From: Unio delphinus
Lineage: Eukaryota; Mollusca; Bivalvia; Unionida; Unionidae
Length of the DNA: 64,000 bases
NCBI GenBank assembly: GCA_029339505.1
Contig: JAQISU010000115.1
Span: 4,505,001 to 4,569,000 of the forward strand
Reading direction: 5' to 3'
Shown: piece after piece, positions 42,557 through 51,778 of the stretch
Numbering within the stretch: the stretch's first letter is position 1
Layout: each line of letters opens with the position of its first letter
The notes under the pieces: model-generated
Databases searched by the model: none
Seen by the model: only the letters and a program-made list of their open reading frames with translations
Told to the model about the DNA's origin: nothing
Made by a program: the position numbers and the translations under genes

Positions 42557-42680
42557 TTCATTTTGAAAATACTTTGTATTTGAAATACTTTGTATTTTTA
42601 ATACTTTTAAAGAATTTTCATACTTTGTATTTAAAATACTTTGCATTTAAACAAATATATTTTTATATATATATATATAT

Positions 42681-43070
42681 ATGAATATTGAAAATCTCAA
42701 ATTGATTATTATTGAAATCAACAAGTTGAAGGATGAAAATGTAAAATTATGTTCAGGTTTGGATTGTGATCAAATTATGACCAATTTCGAGGATATACAA
42801 TTTGCAGAACAGACAGGAAAATATGTTCTATCTAAGAAATATTTTTTAATCAAAAATATCCAAAAGCTTATACGTGAGAGTTTAGTAAATACTGAAGATG
42901 TTAATGTCTTCGTACCATTATGTAGCATCGTTGAACGTGTACGTAAGCAATTAGGATTAGAATATGAACAAAAGAGACTTATTAATTGTAAAGTGAGACA
43001 ATTAAAAATGTTAATGGAAAATTCTGAAGGTGATGAGCCCACGCGTAGAGAGCCTCCTTTGTTTGTATAA
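42681..43070 (+). CDS. Small conserved protein, unknown (copy 2)
   Basis: 129 residues, homologous to 11923-12279 (DQIMTNFEDIQF, KKYFLIKNIQ, IVERVRKQLG) with an extra C-terminal EPTRREPPLFV-type tail. Preceded by (TA)n running into the ATG. No family recognised. Confidence 0.7.
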   Translation: MNIENLKLIIIEINKLKDENVKLCSGLDCDQIMTNFEDIQFAEQTGKYVLSKKYFLIKNIQKLIRESLVNTEDVNVFVPLCSIVERVRKQLGLEYEQKRLINCKVRQLKMLMENSEGDEPTRREPPLFV

Positions 43071-43182
43071 CCAGTACGGTATGAGGAAGTAAAATTATGT
43101 GTGTAACAACAAGGAAGTATTAAAATGATTTACATTTTTTAGTTAGTGATTTCTTTCGAAATGCTTTGGATTTTTTAATTAA

Positions 43183-43199
43183 AAATTGCAAAGCAATTT
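43183..43199. repeat. Mini-hairpin AAATTGC-AAA-GCAATTT
   Basis: 7-bp perfect arms around AAA, in the spacer before the 371-aa late gene; a weaker one, GAAATGCTTTGGATTT, lies just before at 43158. Confidence 0.85.
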
Positions 43200-43224
43200 A
43201 ACAATTAGTAATACTCTTTCAATA

Positions 43225-44337
43225 ATGGTAGGAGAATCATTAACAACGAGATTAGCTAGAGAAAGACTTGAAGCTCTTAAGAAAATATTACCCCTTCGTG
43301 ATAGAATCCGCGAAAAACTTCAACAGCGGCAATTATTTCAGACTGATTTTTCTGAGGATACAGAACAACTCTTCAAACCTATTGTTAGTGCAACTACAGA
43401 TGTGAAAACAGCAATTTCTAAACAAGAAAGCGCGCAAAAAGAGTCCTTTCTCCCTGTGTTAGAGAAAATATCAAAACGAACTAAACAAACGAAAAAATCA
43501 TTAAAAACACTTCCTGGTGATATAATAACTGCTGCAAGACGACAAGAAGAACAACAACGAGAACTTCAGGAAGAAATTGAACGATTAGGTGATGTTGATA
43601 TTTCCTCACTAGAAATGCAAGCATTTCCACCTGAAGAATTTCAAGAACAACAACAAGAAGAACCTGAAGAACAACCACAAGAAGAAGAAGAGGGAGCTGT
43701 TTCAAAGGGGGATTATTCTCCTGAAAATATATTTACAGTTGATGCGTTAAATATAATCAGAAATATCCCAACACTTGCTGGATTAGCTAAATTTACCAAC
43801 GACAACGTTAAAAAAGCGAAGAGAGTTAAGTATTTAAGAGACGACACGGCTAAGGATTTTGTAAAGGGTTCAGAAGTTTGGGCAAATAAGGTGTTTTTAG
43901 CAAACAAGAGGAAAAACAAAATCACAAAAGAAATAAAATCTGATTATGACCAATTTCTAACTATAGTAAAGGGGATCACAGTAGCACCACCAGTATACAC
44001 AGCAGACCCAATCCCTGATGAAATACAAATAATGGCAGAGGCTGATTCTAAGAAGGGTGCAACTGGTACAACTAAAAAAAAGGGTAGTGGTTTAGTTGGT
44101 AAAAATCCTATAGATTTTCACGCTAGTGTAACATGTCCTGGTAATATTCTCGGTGATATATCCCGATTAGAAGTACTTGTAGGAGGAAAACGAGCCGGGA
44201 ATAACTCACTGGAAATAATCAATGAAGCAGCTGATATCTGTAGGAGATTATTTCAAGGTGGTATCATGGATATTGCAACATATAGAGATTTCATTGAGGA
44301 GTTAGCCGAAAATTCTCATGGTTATCATAGTGACTAG
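43225..44337 (+). CDS. Late protein with conserved C-terminal helical domain, unknown (copy 2)
   Basis: 370 residues from MVGESLTTR, a start that matches copies 1 and 3; an ATG 13 codons upstream is not conserved. The ends match 12619-13596, but the middle is longer and holds a Glu/Gln-rich run (QEEPEEQPQEEEE). A hairpin GAAATGC-AA-GCATTTC lies in the coding sequence at 43612-43627. LVGG-K near the C-terminus fits the adenain consensus. Confidence 0.72.
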   Translation: MVGESLTTRLARERLEALKKILPLRDRIREKLQQRQLFQTDFSEDTEQLFKPIVSATTDVKTAISKQESAQKESFLPVLEKISKRTKQTKKSLKTLPGDIITAARRQEEQQRELQEEIERLGDVDISSLEMQAFPPEEFQEQQQEEPEEQPQEEEEGAVSKGDYSPENIFTVDALNIIRNIPTLAGLAKFTNDNVKKAKRVKYLRDDTAKDFVKGSEVWANKVFLANKRKNKITKEIKSDYDQFLTIVKGITVAPPVYTADPIPDEIQIMAEADSKKGATGTTKKKGSGLVGKNPIDFHASVTCPGNILGDISRLEVLVGGKRAGNNSLEIINEAADICRRLFQGGIMDIATYRDFIEELAENSHGYHSD

Positions 44338-44344
44338 ATAATTG

Positions 44345-44391
44345 GAAACACTAGCATTTGGAAACACTAGTGTTAGAAGTATAATACTTCT
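44345..44391. repeat. Three adjacent hairpins after the 370-aa gene (copy 2)
   Basis: GAAACACTAGCATTTGG (imperfect, 44345), AACACTAGTGTT (44363-44374, perfect) and AGAAGTAT-A-ATACTTCT (44375-44391, 8-bp arms) fill the spacer before the next start codon. Confidence 0.88.
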
Positions 44392-44400
44392 ATATAGAGA

Positions 44401-44916
44401 ATGATCATACACTACAACCATGATAAACCAACTAGTGTCTACGTGGTAAACTCACGATTACCAAAATACCGAGTATACTATGGAGATGGTCTCGGTAATA
44501 CTATAATGGGATTATTTTCAAGAATGGCTCCAAAAGTGGCTCCATTTGCAAAACAGGCAGCAATGAAAGCAATTGATGTTATCCGAGATAAGGGTATTAA
44601 CACTGTTGGTGATCTTGCTAGTAAGGCATTTTCAGCCGCTCGGGATAAACTAACAGCGCTAGTTCGACGTAGAAATTCTTCGAATTTCCAATCAAAACCT
44701 GGAAATGCTAGCATTAGAAACACTAGTGTTTCTGGAATGACTTCACTGCCATCTACTGCAGTAATGCCTACACAGGTTAGTAAAATAATAAATAACGCCG
44801 TGGATAAAAAACTACAGTCGTTAATGACTAACGCCCAGGATAATATAACAGCAAATATGATAGCCGGAAGTGGGCTTCCGGGAAGTGGTTTTAAGAAGAT
44901 TCGCCGGAAACGTTAG
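44401..44916 (+). CDS. pVI-like small capsid-associated protein (copy 2)
   Basis: 171 residues. N-terminus and amphipathic segment as in copy 1. Longer by a stretch (RNSSNFQSKPGNASIRNTSV) translated from three mini-hairpins at 44672-44733. The C-terminus has IAGS-G and LPGS-G, two adenain-type sites, before the basic tail FKKIRRKR. Confidence 0.65.
   Translation: MIIHYNHDKPTSVYVVNSRLPKYRVYYGDGLGNTIMGLFSRMAPKVAPFAKQAAMKAIDVIRDKGINTVGDLASKAFSAARDKLTALVRRRNSSNFQSKPGNASIRNTSVSGMTSLPSTAVMPTQVSKIINNAVDKKLQSLMTNAQDNITANMIAGSGLPGSGFKKIRRKR
44672..44733. repeat. Cluster of three mini-hairpins in coding sequence (copy 2)
   Basis: GAAATTC-TTC-GAATTTC (44672-44688), AATGCTAGCATT (44704-44715) and AGAAACACTAGTGTTTCT (44716-44733), all in frame. 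Copy 3 has one different hairpin at the matching place (58097-58113). Confidence 0.92.
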
Positions 44917-45240
44917 AAATATTTATTTGAACAGGATTTCCAATTATTATAGTTATTGTAGAAACACTAGTGTTTCTAATACTAGCATTAGAAATATTTA
45001 TGTCAGAATCACTTGTGATTCTATTTATTTGAATAGGATGCTCAGTTGTTATGGTTATTGTAGAAACACTAGCATTAGAAATATTTGTGTCAGAATCACT
45101 TGTATCAGAAACATTAATGTCAGAATCACTTGTGATTCTACTAACGCTATCTTCATTATCAGATATTTTCATCATCATTATTAAAATACACCCAACTAAA
45201 TATTTATTTTTATATTATAAAATATTTATTTTTTGCTAAT
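44917..45240. repeat. Palindrome-rich spacer (copy 2)
   Basis: Built largely of AGAAACACTAGTGTTTCT (44960-44977), AGAATCAC-TT-GTGATTCT (45005-45022 and 45122-45139) and related half-units, with an internal direct duplication. A 95-codon frame on the minus strand (44891-45178) is Ser/Asp/Ile-rich because it reads these palindromes (NASVS, NTSVS, RITSDSD). Copies 1 and 3 have about 40 bp here. Confidence 0.8.
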
Positions 45241-45341
45241 TTTGTTAGATTTTTTACTTTTTTTACCATTTTTCTAGTGTTTTTACTCATTTTTCTAGTG
45301 TTTTTATGCAATTCATCGACATAATTTCATGAAAATCGAGG

Positions 45342-45531
45342 ATGAAAACCCAAGGAATTCATTTAGAGAAAATCGATTTTGATCAGATTTTTTATCCTGT
45401 GAGGCTAAAATTATGTTGTTTCATCGAATTTTCGATGTTTTTTTTATTGATTTTGTATTGTTTTTTGGCTAATCCGTCCACATAATTTCATGAAAATCGA
45501 TTTTCTCTAAATGAATTCCTGGGGTTTTCAT
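45342..45531. promoter_or_regulatory. 39-bp inverted repeat upstream of the capsid gene (copy 2)
   Basis: 45342-45380 and 45493-45531 are reverse complements with one mismatch (CCCAAGG/CCCCAGG). A direct repeat CATAATTTCATGAAAATCG touches both arms. Spacer 112 bp, T-rich. Absent from copies 1 and 3. Confidence 0.88.
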
Positions 45532-45603
45532 ATGAAACTATTTTAAAATAATTTCAAAATTCTTCAGAATTTTTGATTTAGACCATCGGATATATAATAA
45601 AAA

Positions 45604-47007
45604 ATGTTCAAACAGAACCCTGATGTTGCATTTGACATGGAAGCCCCAGTGCTTAAAGATACTTCTGTACGTGATTATCAATTTTTTGCTTATCACGCAG
45701 TGCAACCTAATCTTCGAGGAAGAATTGAACTTCAAGTTCATGATACCAGTAAATACTTTTTACCCGCTGAAGCCTTTATTGAAGTCGAAGGTGAACTTGT
45801 AACAGATGTTGTAGCTAATACACCATATGCAGCTGATATCCAAGTTGGTTTTGTCAATAATGGTATCATGGCATTATTTGAAAGTGCTAGATATCTCATT
45901 GATGGAAAAGAAATCGAATCTATTGAACGTGAAGTTGATGTAGCAACAACAATACTAGGGCTAGCAAGATACTCTGACGATTATACAAGATCGGCCGGTC
46001 CATCTATGATGTTTGCAAAGGATGTTAAAAATACAGCGGGTAAAAATCCATTTGTTATAAGACAACCAAAGGATCGTGCTGCTAATCCTGTTAATTTTGT
46101 TGCTGGTGCTGCTGGTGGTATCGAGGATATGATTATAAATAATGATGAGAATTTCAATCTAGGAGCTGCAACAAGAGTAGCAATGTTGCAAGGAGAGCGT
46201 CGACGATTTTCATGTGCGATTCCGCTCCATCATATATTTGGATTTTGTAGAAACGTCAGAAAAGTTATTTATGGAGTAAAGCATACTGTAGCACTAGTGA
46301 GAAAGGGTGATGATAATAATGCAATCTGGCGTATTGGTGGTGCTGCGGGTAAAGTAATTTTATCAAAACTATCACTATGGATGCCAGTGTTGACTCCATC
46401 ATTGTCAGTAGAACCGCGGTTGCTATCATTTATGGATCAAGGGGGAAAGAGATTATTAAGCTGGTTGACAACGTCCACAGATACCATGGATTCTAATATT
46501 GATGGTACATTTACATGGCATTTGGCAGCACGACAGGGTGTTTCAGCTCCACGGCATATATTTGTTGCTCTACAGGATATTACGAGATTAAACAATCAAG
46601 AAAGAAGTCATATGATATTTGATCAACTTGGGTGTAGTGAAGTCTCGCTGAAAATAAACGGACAACAAGAACCAGCAGAGGATATACAACTTAACTATGA
46701 AAATAATCATATTGCACGTGTTTATCATCGATTGCTATCATTTATGGGACGTGATCAAAATGTAGATACTGGTCTACAAATATCACAATTGGATTTTAAA
46801 GGTCTGTATCCGATTTATTACTTTTCCCTAGAACATCTTGACTTGATGAAACAGTCCGTAGTTGATATACACTTCCGAGCTCGTGTACATCCTGGTGGTA
46901 TTGCTAATTATAGAGCGGTTGCTGTTATTCTTAGTGATAAATCAATGATACTTGAAGGTGTTGGTGGACGAATGAGACTGGTAGATGCACCAGTGGAAAA
47001 TCTGTAA
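45604..47007 (+). CDS. Major capsid protein (copy 2)
   Basis: 467 residues, intact, homologous to the copy 1 and copy 3 capsid genes. Conserved core FALYHIFGF-type motif reads IPLHHIFGFCRNVRK; also VGFVNNGIMALFESARY near the N-terminus and YFSLEHLDL near the C-terminus. Double jelly-roll fold is inferred from the Polinton family and gene order. Confidence 0.87.
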   Translation: MFKQNPDVAFDMEAPVLKDTSVRDYQFFAYHAVQPNLRGRIELQVHDTSKYFLPAEAFIEVEGELVTDVVANTPYAADIQVGFVNNGIMALFESARYLIDGKEIESIEREVDVATTILGLARYSDDYTRSAGPSMMFAKDVKNTAGKNPFVIRQPKDRAANPVNFVAGAAGGIEDMIINNDENFNLGAATRVAMLQGERRRFSCAIPLHHIFGFCRNVRKVIYGVKHTVALVRKGDDNNAIWRIGGAAGKVILSKLSLWMPVLTPSLSVEPRLLSFMDQGGKRLLSWLTTSTDTMDSNIDGTFTWHLAARQGVSAPRHIFVALQDITRLNNQERSHMIFDQLGCSEVSLKINGQQEPAEDIQLNYENNHIARVYHRLLSFMGRDQNVDTGLQISQLDFKGLYPIYYFSLEHLDLMKQSVVDIHFRARVHPGGIANYRAVAVILSDKSMILEGVGGRMRLVDAPVENL

Positions 47008-47012
47008 TTGAA

Positions 47013-47066
47013 AATCCTTTGGATTGGAAATTGCTGTGCAATTTCGCCATTGAATCGCTTGCGATT
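47013..47066. repeat. Three different mini-hairpins in one 80-bp spacer (copy 2)
   Basis: AATCC-TTT-GGATT (47013-47025), GAAATTGC-TGT-GCAATTTC (47027-47045) and AATCGC-TT-GCGATT (47053-47066) between the capsid gene and the next start. Copy 1 has a single poor one (GAAATTGTAAACGATTT). Confidence 0.9.
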
Positions 47067-47088
47067 TAGAATCAATCTATTTTGTATA

Positions 47089-47550
47089 ATGTCGTATAGT
47101 AATATCAATGTCACATTGACACCTGGTCAAATAAAAAAATTACAATCTAAATCAGCTAAGCAATGTGGAACCACAATAACGCTGAAACCTAATCAAATGA
47201 ATGGCGGAGGAAATAAACTATCGCTGACGAAAACTCAAACTAATCATTTTAATAAAGCGCTGAAAGAAAAAAAGGGAGTTCAGATTACTCTTTCTGCGAG
47301 CGCGATTAAAAACATGGAAAAGACTGGTGGTATATTCCCGTTGTTAGGGTTGATTCCAGGGTTGATTGCCGCAGCAGCCCCAGCGGTAGCGAAGGCAGCA
47401 GCATTAGGAGCTATTGGTACCGCAGCAGGAATGGCATTGAAAAAGGCAACTGGAAAAGGGTATAAAAAAAAAGGAAAGGGTCTAAGACTACCAGGAACCC
47501 CGAGTTCATGGTACAGCGGAAAGGGTCTTCGAATTCCAGGAACGATATAG
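47089..47550 (+). CDS. Small late protein with Ala-rich hydrophobic segment (copy 2)
   Basis: 153 residues from MSYSNINVTL; ATG in TATAATG. MNGG-G replaces MTGG-A of copies 1 and 3 and still fits the adenain consensus. Hydrophobic Ala-rich span at about residues 83-115, and a basic tail with KGLRLPGT and KGLRIPGT. Confidence 0.7.
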   Translation: MSYSNINVTLTPGQIKKLQSKSAKQCGTTITLKPNQMNGGGNKLSLTKTQTNHFNKALKEKKGVQITLSASAIKNMEKTGGIFPLLGLIPGLIAAAAPAVAKAAALGAIGTAAGMALKKATGKGYKKKGKGLRLPGTPSSWYSGKGLRIPGTI

Positions 47551-47555
47551 TTCCT

Positions 47556-47990
47556 ATGTCCAATTTTGATTTAATTGATACCGCTAAAAAATTAAAAATA
47601 AAAAATTTCAGAGGGGTTTTTATGAGAGATCAGTTACCGGCACAACCAAATGATGTTGAAACCGGTATTATTAATTTAGATAACAGCTCCGGACCTGGAA
47701 CTCACTGGGTTTGTTACGCAATTGATCCACGTGGGATTATTTATTTTGACTCATATGGATTAGCGCCGCCGAAAGAATTTATGCGTTATATAAAAGATTT
47801 TCCAATGAAGACTTGGTATTCTACGTTACCAACACAAACAATGCTTGATCCACCAATATGTGGTAATGAAGTATTAAACGTACTTGATGCTATATCCAAA
47901 AGATTTTCGAAACCACCTCATATAGTAGTAAATGAGTATACTAGCGGTAGAAACGCTAGCGGTCATTGGATTGAAAATCCATATGATTAG
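47556..47990 (+). CDS. Adenain-like cysteine protease (copy 2)
   Basis: 144 residues from MSNFDLIDT. Catalytic His in GTHWVCYAI, acidic residue in FDSYGLAPP, Cys in PPICGNEVLN. The C-terminus after NEYTSGR is NASGHWIENPYD, read from a decayed CTAG-type hairpin near 47949-47964; the stop is followed by AAATCC-ATA-GGATTT (47991-48005). Confidence 0.86.
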   Translation: MSNFDLIDTAKKLKIKNFRGVFMRDQLPAQPNDVETGIINLDNSSGPGTHWVCYAIDPRGIIYFDSYGLAPPKEFMRYIKDFPMKTWYSTLPTQTMLDPPICGNEVLNVLDAISKRFSKPPHIVVNEYTSGRNASGHWIENPYD

Positions 47991-48030
47991 AAATCCATAG
48001 GATTTAAATGATAAAAAGATTTCTATAATA

Positions 48031-49056
48031 ATGATTGATATTTGGGGACGACCTTTATCATCGCTGAAGAAACCTGATAGTGGAGTTGAAACCGTTGATA
48101 ACAAGGATGTTAAAAAATTAATCGAAGATGAAATAGCCGAAATATTAAACCTAACAAATGTTGATCCCGGTGAAATAGTTGTATTTCAAGATCGTCAGGG
48201 TAAGTTGAAAAGTAGTAATATCTCTCTTAATGATATTTTGGTTAAACAACGAGACGCAGCAAAGGATACTATAGCGTTATTTTCTGATGGGGGTAAACTC
48301 AAACCAGGTGTACTTGTTTCAACGGTTACGGATAAATTAGCAACATATGATAACACAGTGAATTCATTAAAATCGCTTAATGATAAGTATGATGATCATA
48401 TAATTGTATTTGACCAGTTTAGTGAAACACAAAGAAATACAATTAACAAAATTGACAAACCCATACTAGAATTTTTTGGAAATCCACCGGTGACTGAACC
48501 AAAACTCACCGTAATAAAAGATTCTATATTAGAACTAGCAACTCTTCAATCCGAATATGAAAAACACACGAAACTATTTATGACGTTTCGTAAAAACCTC
48601 ATAGATAAATTTATTGGGAGCTCATTTGATAAAATTGAAATAACACTTCCCGATATTAAAAAATCCATCGATGAACTTAAAACATTCAACAGCGCAATAA
48701 AGGATGATGCAACGAGGATGATAAGCATTGTTGAAAAAGTAAAAATTCCTCATAATAAATCTATCGTCAACGTAGTATACACGATTCAACACGGATCATA
48801 TACGTGGACACCTACAGATAACATTTTAAACATAACCGCAGCAGTCAAGGGTATTTATCGATTAACAATAGTATCACCGACTCAATTCAATATATCATCA
48901 AGTAGTTCATCTGGAGTCAATAATACGATATCAACGATAATCGACAAGGATACAACTGAAAAATTCACGATAACAAATATAGATAAAAATCTAGCCAGGG
49001 TTTCAGTAACGTGGTACGTAGAATTCGTAGCGGATTTAAGTAAACAGTTAAATTAA
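48031..49056 (+). CDS. Fibre-like protein (copy 2)
   Basis: 341 residues, intact. MIDIWGR start, one shaft-type unit only (LKSSNISLNDILVKQR), a longer unique coiled-coil middle, and the beta-rich C-terminus with ISSSSSSGVNNTISTIIDKD and YVEFVADLSK. The single unit marks it as unexpanded relative to copies 1 and 3. Confidence 0.65.
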   Translation: MIDIWGRPLSSLKKPDSGVETVDNKDVKKLIEDEIAEILNLTNVDPGEIVVFQDRQGKLKSSNISLNDILVKQRDAAKDTIALFSDGGKLKPGVLVSTVTDKLATYDNTVNSLKSLNDKYDDHIIVFDQFSETQRNTINKIDKPILEFFGNPPVTEPKLTVIKDSILELATLQSEYEKHTKLFMTFRKNLIDKFIGSSFDKIEITLPDIKKSIDELKTFNSAIKDDATRMISIVEKVKIPHNKSIVNVVYTIQHGSYTWTPTDNILNITAAVKGIYRLTIVSPTQFNISSSSSSGVNNTISTIIDKDTTEKFTITNIDKNLARVSVTWYVEFVADLSKQLN

Positions 49057-49080
49057 AAATACTAACGCTTTTAAAATAAA

Positions 49081-49638
49081 ATGACTCCATCATCGAATCA
49101 GTATCGCTATGATCAAGTCAAAGAGTTTCAAACTAAACTCAGTTCTCTCTGTGAAGAATATCAAATAAAAATCAAAAAATACAAACGAAGAATAACCACA
49201 GTTGATATCACAGTGTACTCGGTGTCAGGAGTAATCACTGCTGCTGGAATAATACTATCTTCGGTTACAATGATTGCTCCGGTCGTAGTTCCAATCGCTA
49301 TTTCCGCAGTGGCTACAATTGCTGGTATATTAACTGGGATCACAAAAAAACTATCATCGTGTAGCCAGAGTAAACTACATGATTATTTAATTAAATATCA
49401 TATTGCATCTGCCGGTTACTCGCAATTATCCTCGTTGATATCATCGTCGTTGGATGACACAACAATATCAGATAGCGAATTTTCAACTATGGTTCAATTG
49501 TATAAATCAACAATGCTGAAATTAGAGCAGAATAATAATAATAATGTCGTCGCAAGAACTACTTCAACAAATAGTAACAAATACAACACCAGTGAAAACA
49601 AGCACGATATCAATAACCTCAACACGTCCCGAATTTAG
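49081..49638 (+). CDS. Two-transmembrane late protein (copy 2)
   Basis: 185 residues; spans near residues 47-67 and 70-92 (ITAAGIILSSVTMIAPVVVP). Its last 95 bases overlap the penton-like gene in another frame, the arrangement from which the duplicated junctions in copies 1 and 3 can be derived. Confidence 0.72.
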   Translation: MTPSSNQYRYDQVKEFQTKLSSLCEEYQIKIKKYKRRITTVDITVYSVSGVITAAGIILSSVTMIAPVVVPIAISAVATIAGILTGITKKLSSCSQSKLHDYLIKYHIASAGYSQLSSLISSSLDDTTISDSEFSTMVQLYKSTMLKLEQNNNNNVVARTTSTNSNKYNTSENKHDINNLNTSRI

Positions 49639-50881
49639 TGTTAATTTTCCAATTCCTGTTCCCGTGAGCGAGATCGCGCTAGCAAAACTACGAGTATATC
49701 ATAGCTGGCCTAATATTAGATCGGTAGCATTTGGTGGTCAACAACCGAATAATTCCTTGGTATTTGCAAACAAGAATCGTGAAGACGGAACACCAGATTG
49801 GCAGGTTGTTTCTATACCAACTGGGTCATATCAAATCGAACAGATCAATGCTGAATTTCAACGAAGAATAAAATCTCTCACTGGAAAAGAATCAAAAATC
49901 GCTATAACAGTTCATGAACCAACACTATCATCTGCTATCGAGATAAATACAGAAGGATACGTTGTAGATATTTATCAGAGTTCTATAAGATCCGTGTTAG
50001 GATGGCCTGAATTACCACCGGATAACTCGCGAGAAAATTCGAAGGATTTTCCACCCGAACCTAAGAAATCCGATTATGTCACAGACAAGATGAAACCTGA
50101 TAATCCAATAAAAAGTTATCAAGATTTTTCTCCCAAATTTATAGGATACGACAATAAAAATAATATGATATTTTACACCCACCTAATCAAAGAAAACTTA
50201 ACAGCGATGAATAATGATTTTTCATTATTGTTAATATCCATCAAATCCAGCTCTCTCACCAAAAACGAGTTTATTAGTGTAGTACAAACAGGTAACAAAA
50301 TCATCAACGATATGGAAACATTTCATACGCAAATTATTCAACAAGTATTAATGAGTGAAATTTATAAAGAAGTGTTTTCGGTAGAATTCAATATCCCAAA
50401 AGAGGATATTCAAACATCTAAAATCCCTGGATATAACCCGGATAAACTAAAGAAACAACTTGACGATGCTATTGATATTGGGTTCAAAAGAATCCACGAT
50501 AATTGGAAAAAATTGAAGAATTCTACAGCAAATATTCTGAAATATAATAATGATCCAGAAGGTGGCGGTAGACATATTGCTCCGAACAATGTGAATATTT
50601 CAACGGTGATTGCGCTCAATTTAGTATGTGACGTTATCGAAGGAAATTATCAAATAAATCTCGAACAATCAAATCAAGCTCAGCAAGGATATATTTTATA
50701 TTCATTTGCACCAACGGCTCCTCCAGGATTTCTAATTATTGAAGACCCAACTAATCTAGTCTATATGCGATGTCATAATAATTTGTTAACGAGAATTAAT
50801 TTCAAACTCACTGACCAATCTAATAATCTGATTGATTTACGAGGTGAGGTTTTACAAATTAGTTTGTTTGTGAAATCTTAA
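49544..50881 (+). CDS. Penton/minor-capsid-like protein (copy 2)
   Basis: 445 residues, intact. Conserved LRVYHSWPNIR, IPTGSYQIEQIN, NTEGYVVDIYQSS, GGGRHIAP, NLVCDVIEGNYQINL and YMRCHNN. The start MSSQELLQQ overlaps the two-TM gene. Followed by the hairpin GAAATCC-TTC-GGATTTC (50907-50923). Confidence 0.72.
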   Translation: MSSQELLQQIVTNTTPVKTSTISITSTRPEFSVNFPIPVPVSEIALAKLRVYHSWPNIRSVAFGGQQPNNSLVFANKNREDGTPDWQVVSIPTGSYQIEQINAEFQRRIKSLTGKESKIAITVHEPTLSSAIEINTEGYVVDIYQSSIRSVLGWPELPPDNSRENSKDFPPEPKKSDYVTDKMKPDNPIKSYQDFSPKFIGYDNKNNMIFYTHLIKENLTAMNNDFSLLLISIKSSSLTKNEFISVVQTGNKIINDMETFHTQIIQQVLMSEIYKEVFSVEFNIPKEDIQTSKIPGYNPDKLKKQLDDAIDIGFKRIHDNWKKLKNSTANILKYNNDPEGGGRHIAPNNVNISTVIALNLVCDVIEGNYQINLEQSNQAQQGYILYSFAPTAPPGFLIIEDPTNLVYMRCHNNLLTRINFKLTDQSNNLIDLRGEVLQISLFVKS

Positions 50882-50906
50882 GGACTTGATCAAATATTTA
50901 GTTAGT

Positions 50907-50923
50907 GAAATCCTTCGGATTTC
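50907..50923. repeat. Mini-hairpin GAAATCC-TTC-GGATTTC
   Basis: 7-bp perfect arms, 26 bp after the penton-like stop and before the right TIR of copy 2. Confidence 0.9.
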
Positions 50924-50940
50924 CAATCGAAGATTTTCAT

Positions 50941-51118
50941 AGCAGCCGAGGAGGTGAACGTCAACTAAATGGCGTCTTTTTTTTTACCCTTGAGGAAGGC
51001 TCCGTTTGACAAACAGAGCTCTAAAATTGTTAAGTCTCAGTTTGGCAAATGGAGACTTAGAATATTTTGCTTAAAATATACCCCAATTAGAGAAAGTCTG
51101 TTCACACTCTCTGCTGCT
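50941..51118 (-). repeat. Right terminal inverted repeat, copy 2
   Basis: Reverse complement of 34821-34998 and of equal length; only a few mismatches were noticed. Confidence 0.93.
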
Positions 51119-51123
51119 TATCG
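51119..51123. repeat. Target-site duplication, right (TATCG)
   Basis: Direct repeat of 34816-34820. Confidence 0.85.
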
Positions 51124-51716
51124 TGTGCTGAAAAATGACGATGAACCCTACAACAACCAACCAACGATAGTGGCATTCTAAATATAAACTGTAGGGATCG
51201 TTGTATTCAACCAACTCCGTTTGACCCACACCTGACACTAAGACTTGTAAATTATATAATCACCATTGACGACGGTCTCCGCTCCGGTGGAATGGCTGTC
51301 GCATCAGTTTCTGGACTTCTGGATACGAAAATTCCAAAAATGACCCTTCTGTCGTCTCTGCTCCCCGCTTTTTAAAATAATTATTTCGGTCAGACTTTAG
51401 ATTGCGATTACTAATTTCCGACAGTTCTTATTGACTAGCTACACTTACATGAGTTGCGCGGGTTTGTAAAACTACTCGGTGTTTGGTTTTCTTTTTATAT
51501 TTTGTTATTTAATTTGTGAACAGTCCTTCTATTTTACAGGCATTCTAAAGGTCTTTTTTTATTTGTTTCCTCCAAAGAGTGTTGGATTTTCAACTAGCTG
51601 GTGACTTACTGTCAGTTTGCATAGTAAGAGCCATTTCTTTCTTTCTCACGATAGGAAAAGTGAGACAAAGATACAAATATACTAAGTACAGTAAGTACAG
51701 AACTGGATTGCGACAG

Positions 51717-51778
<62 letters not shown>

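Larger units (their letters stand above)
41683..42680 (+). other. ~1-kb structured insert in copy 2
   Basis: Not present in copies 1 and 3, where the HNH gene nearly touches the next gene. Contains GAAATCTGTAGGATTTC (41719-41735), an inverted pair GTGGGCGTGGTTAAA (41832) / TTTACCACGCCCAC (42178), a tRNA-Thr-like sequence, a three-way-junction-like fold, a stem with G-T pairs (42514-42556) and a run of AAATAC-TTT-GTATTT hairpins (42567-42655). No protein gene. Confidence 0.6.
34821..51118 (+). mobile_element. Polinton/Maverick element, copy 2 (complete, mostly intact)
   Basis: A 16.3-kb element with the same gene order as copy 1 but clearly diverged. All major frames (ATPase, integrase, polymerase-helicase-HNH, capsid, protease, fibre-like, two-TM, penton-like) are open end to end. 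It differs by unrelated TIR interiors, a ~1-kb structured insert at 41683-42680, a palindrome-rich spacer before the capsid gene, and many more mini-hairpins. Confidence 0.94.
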
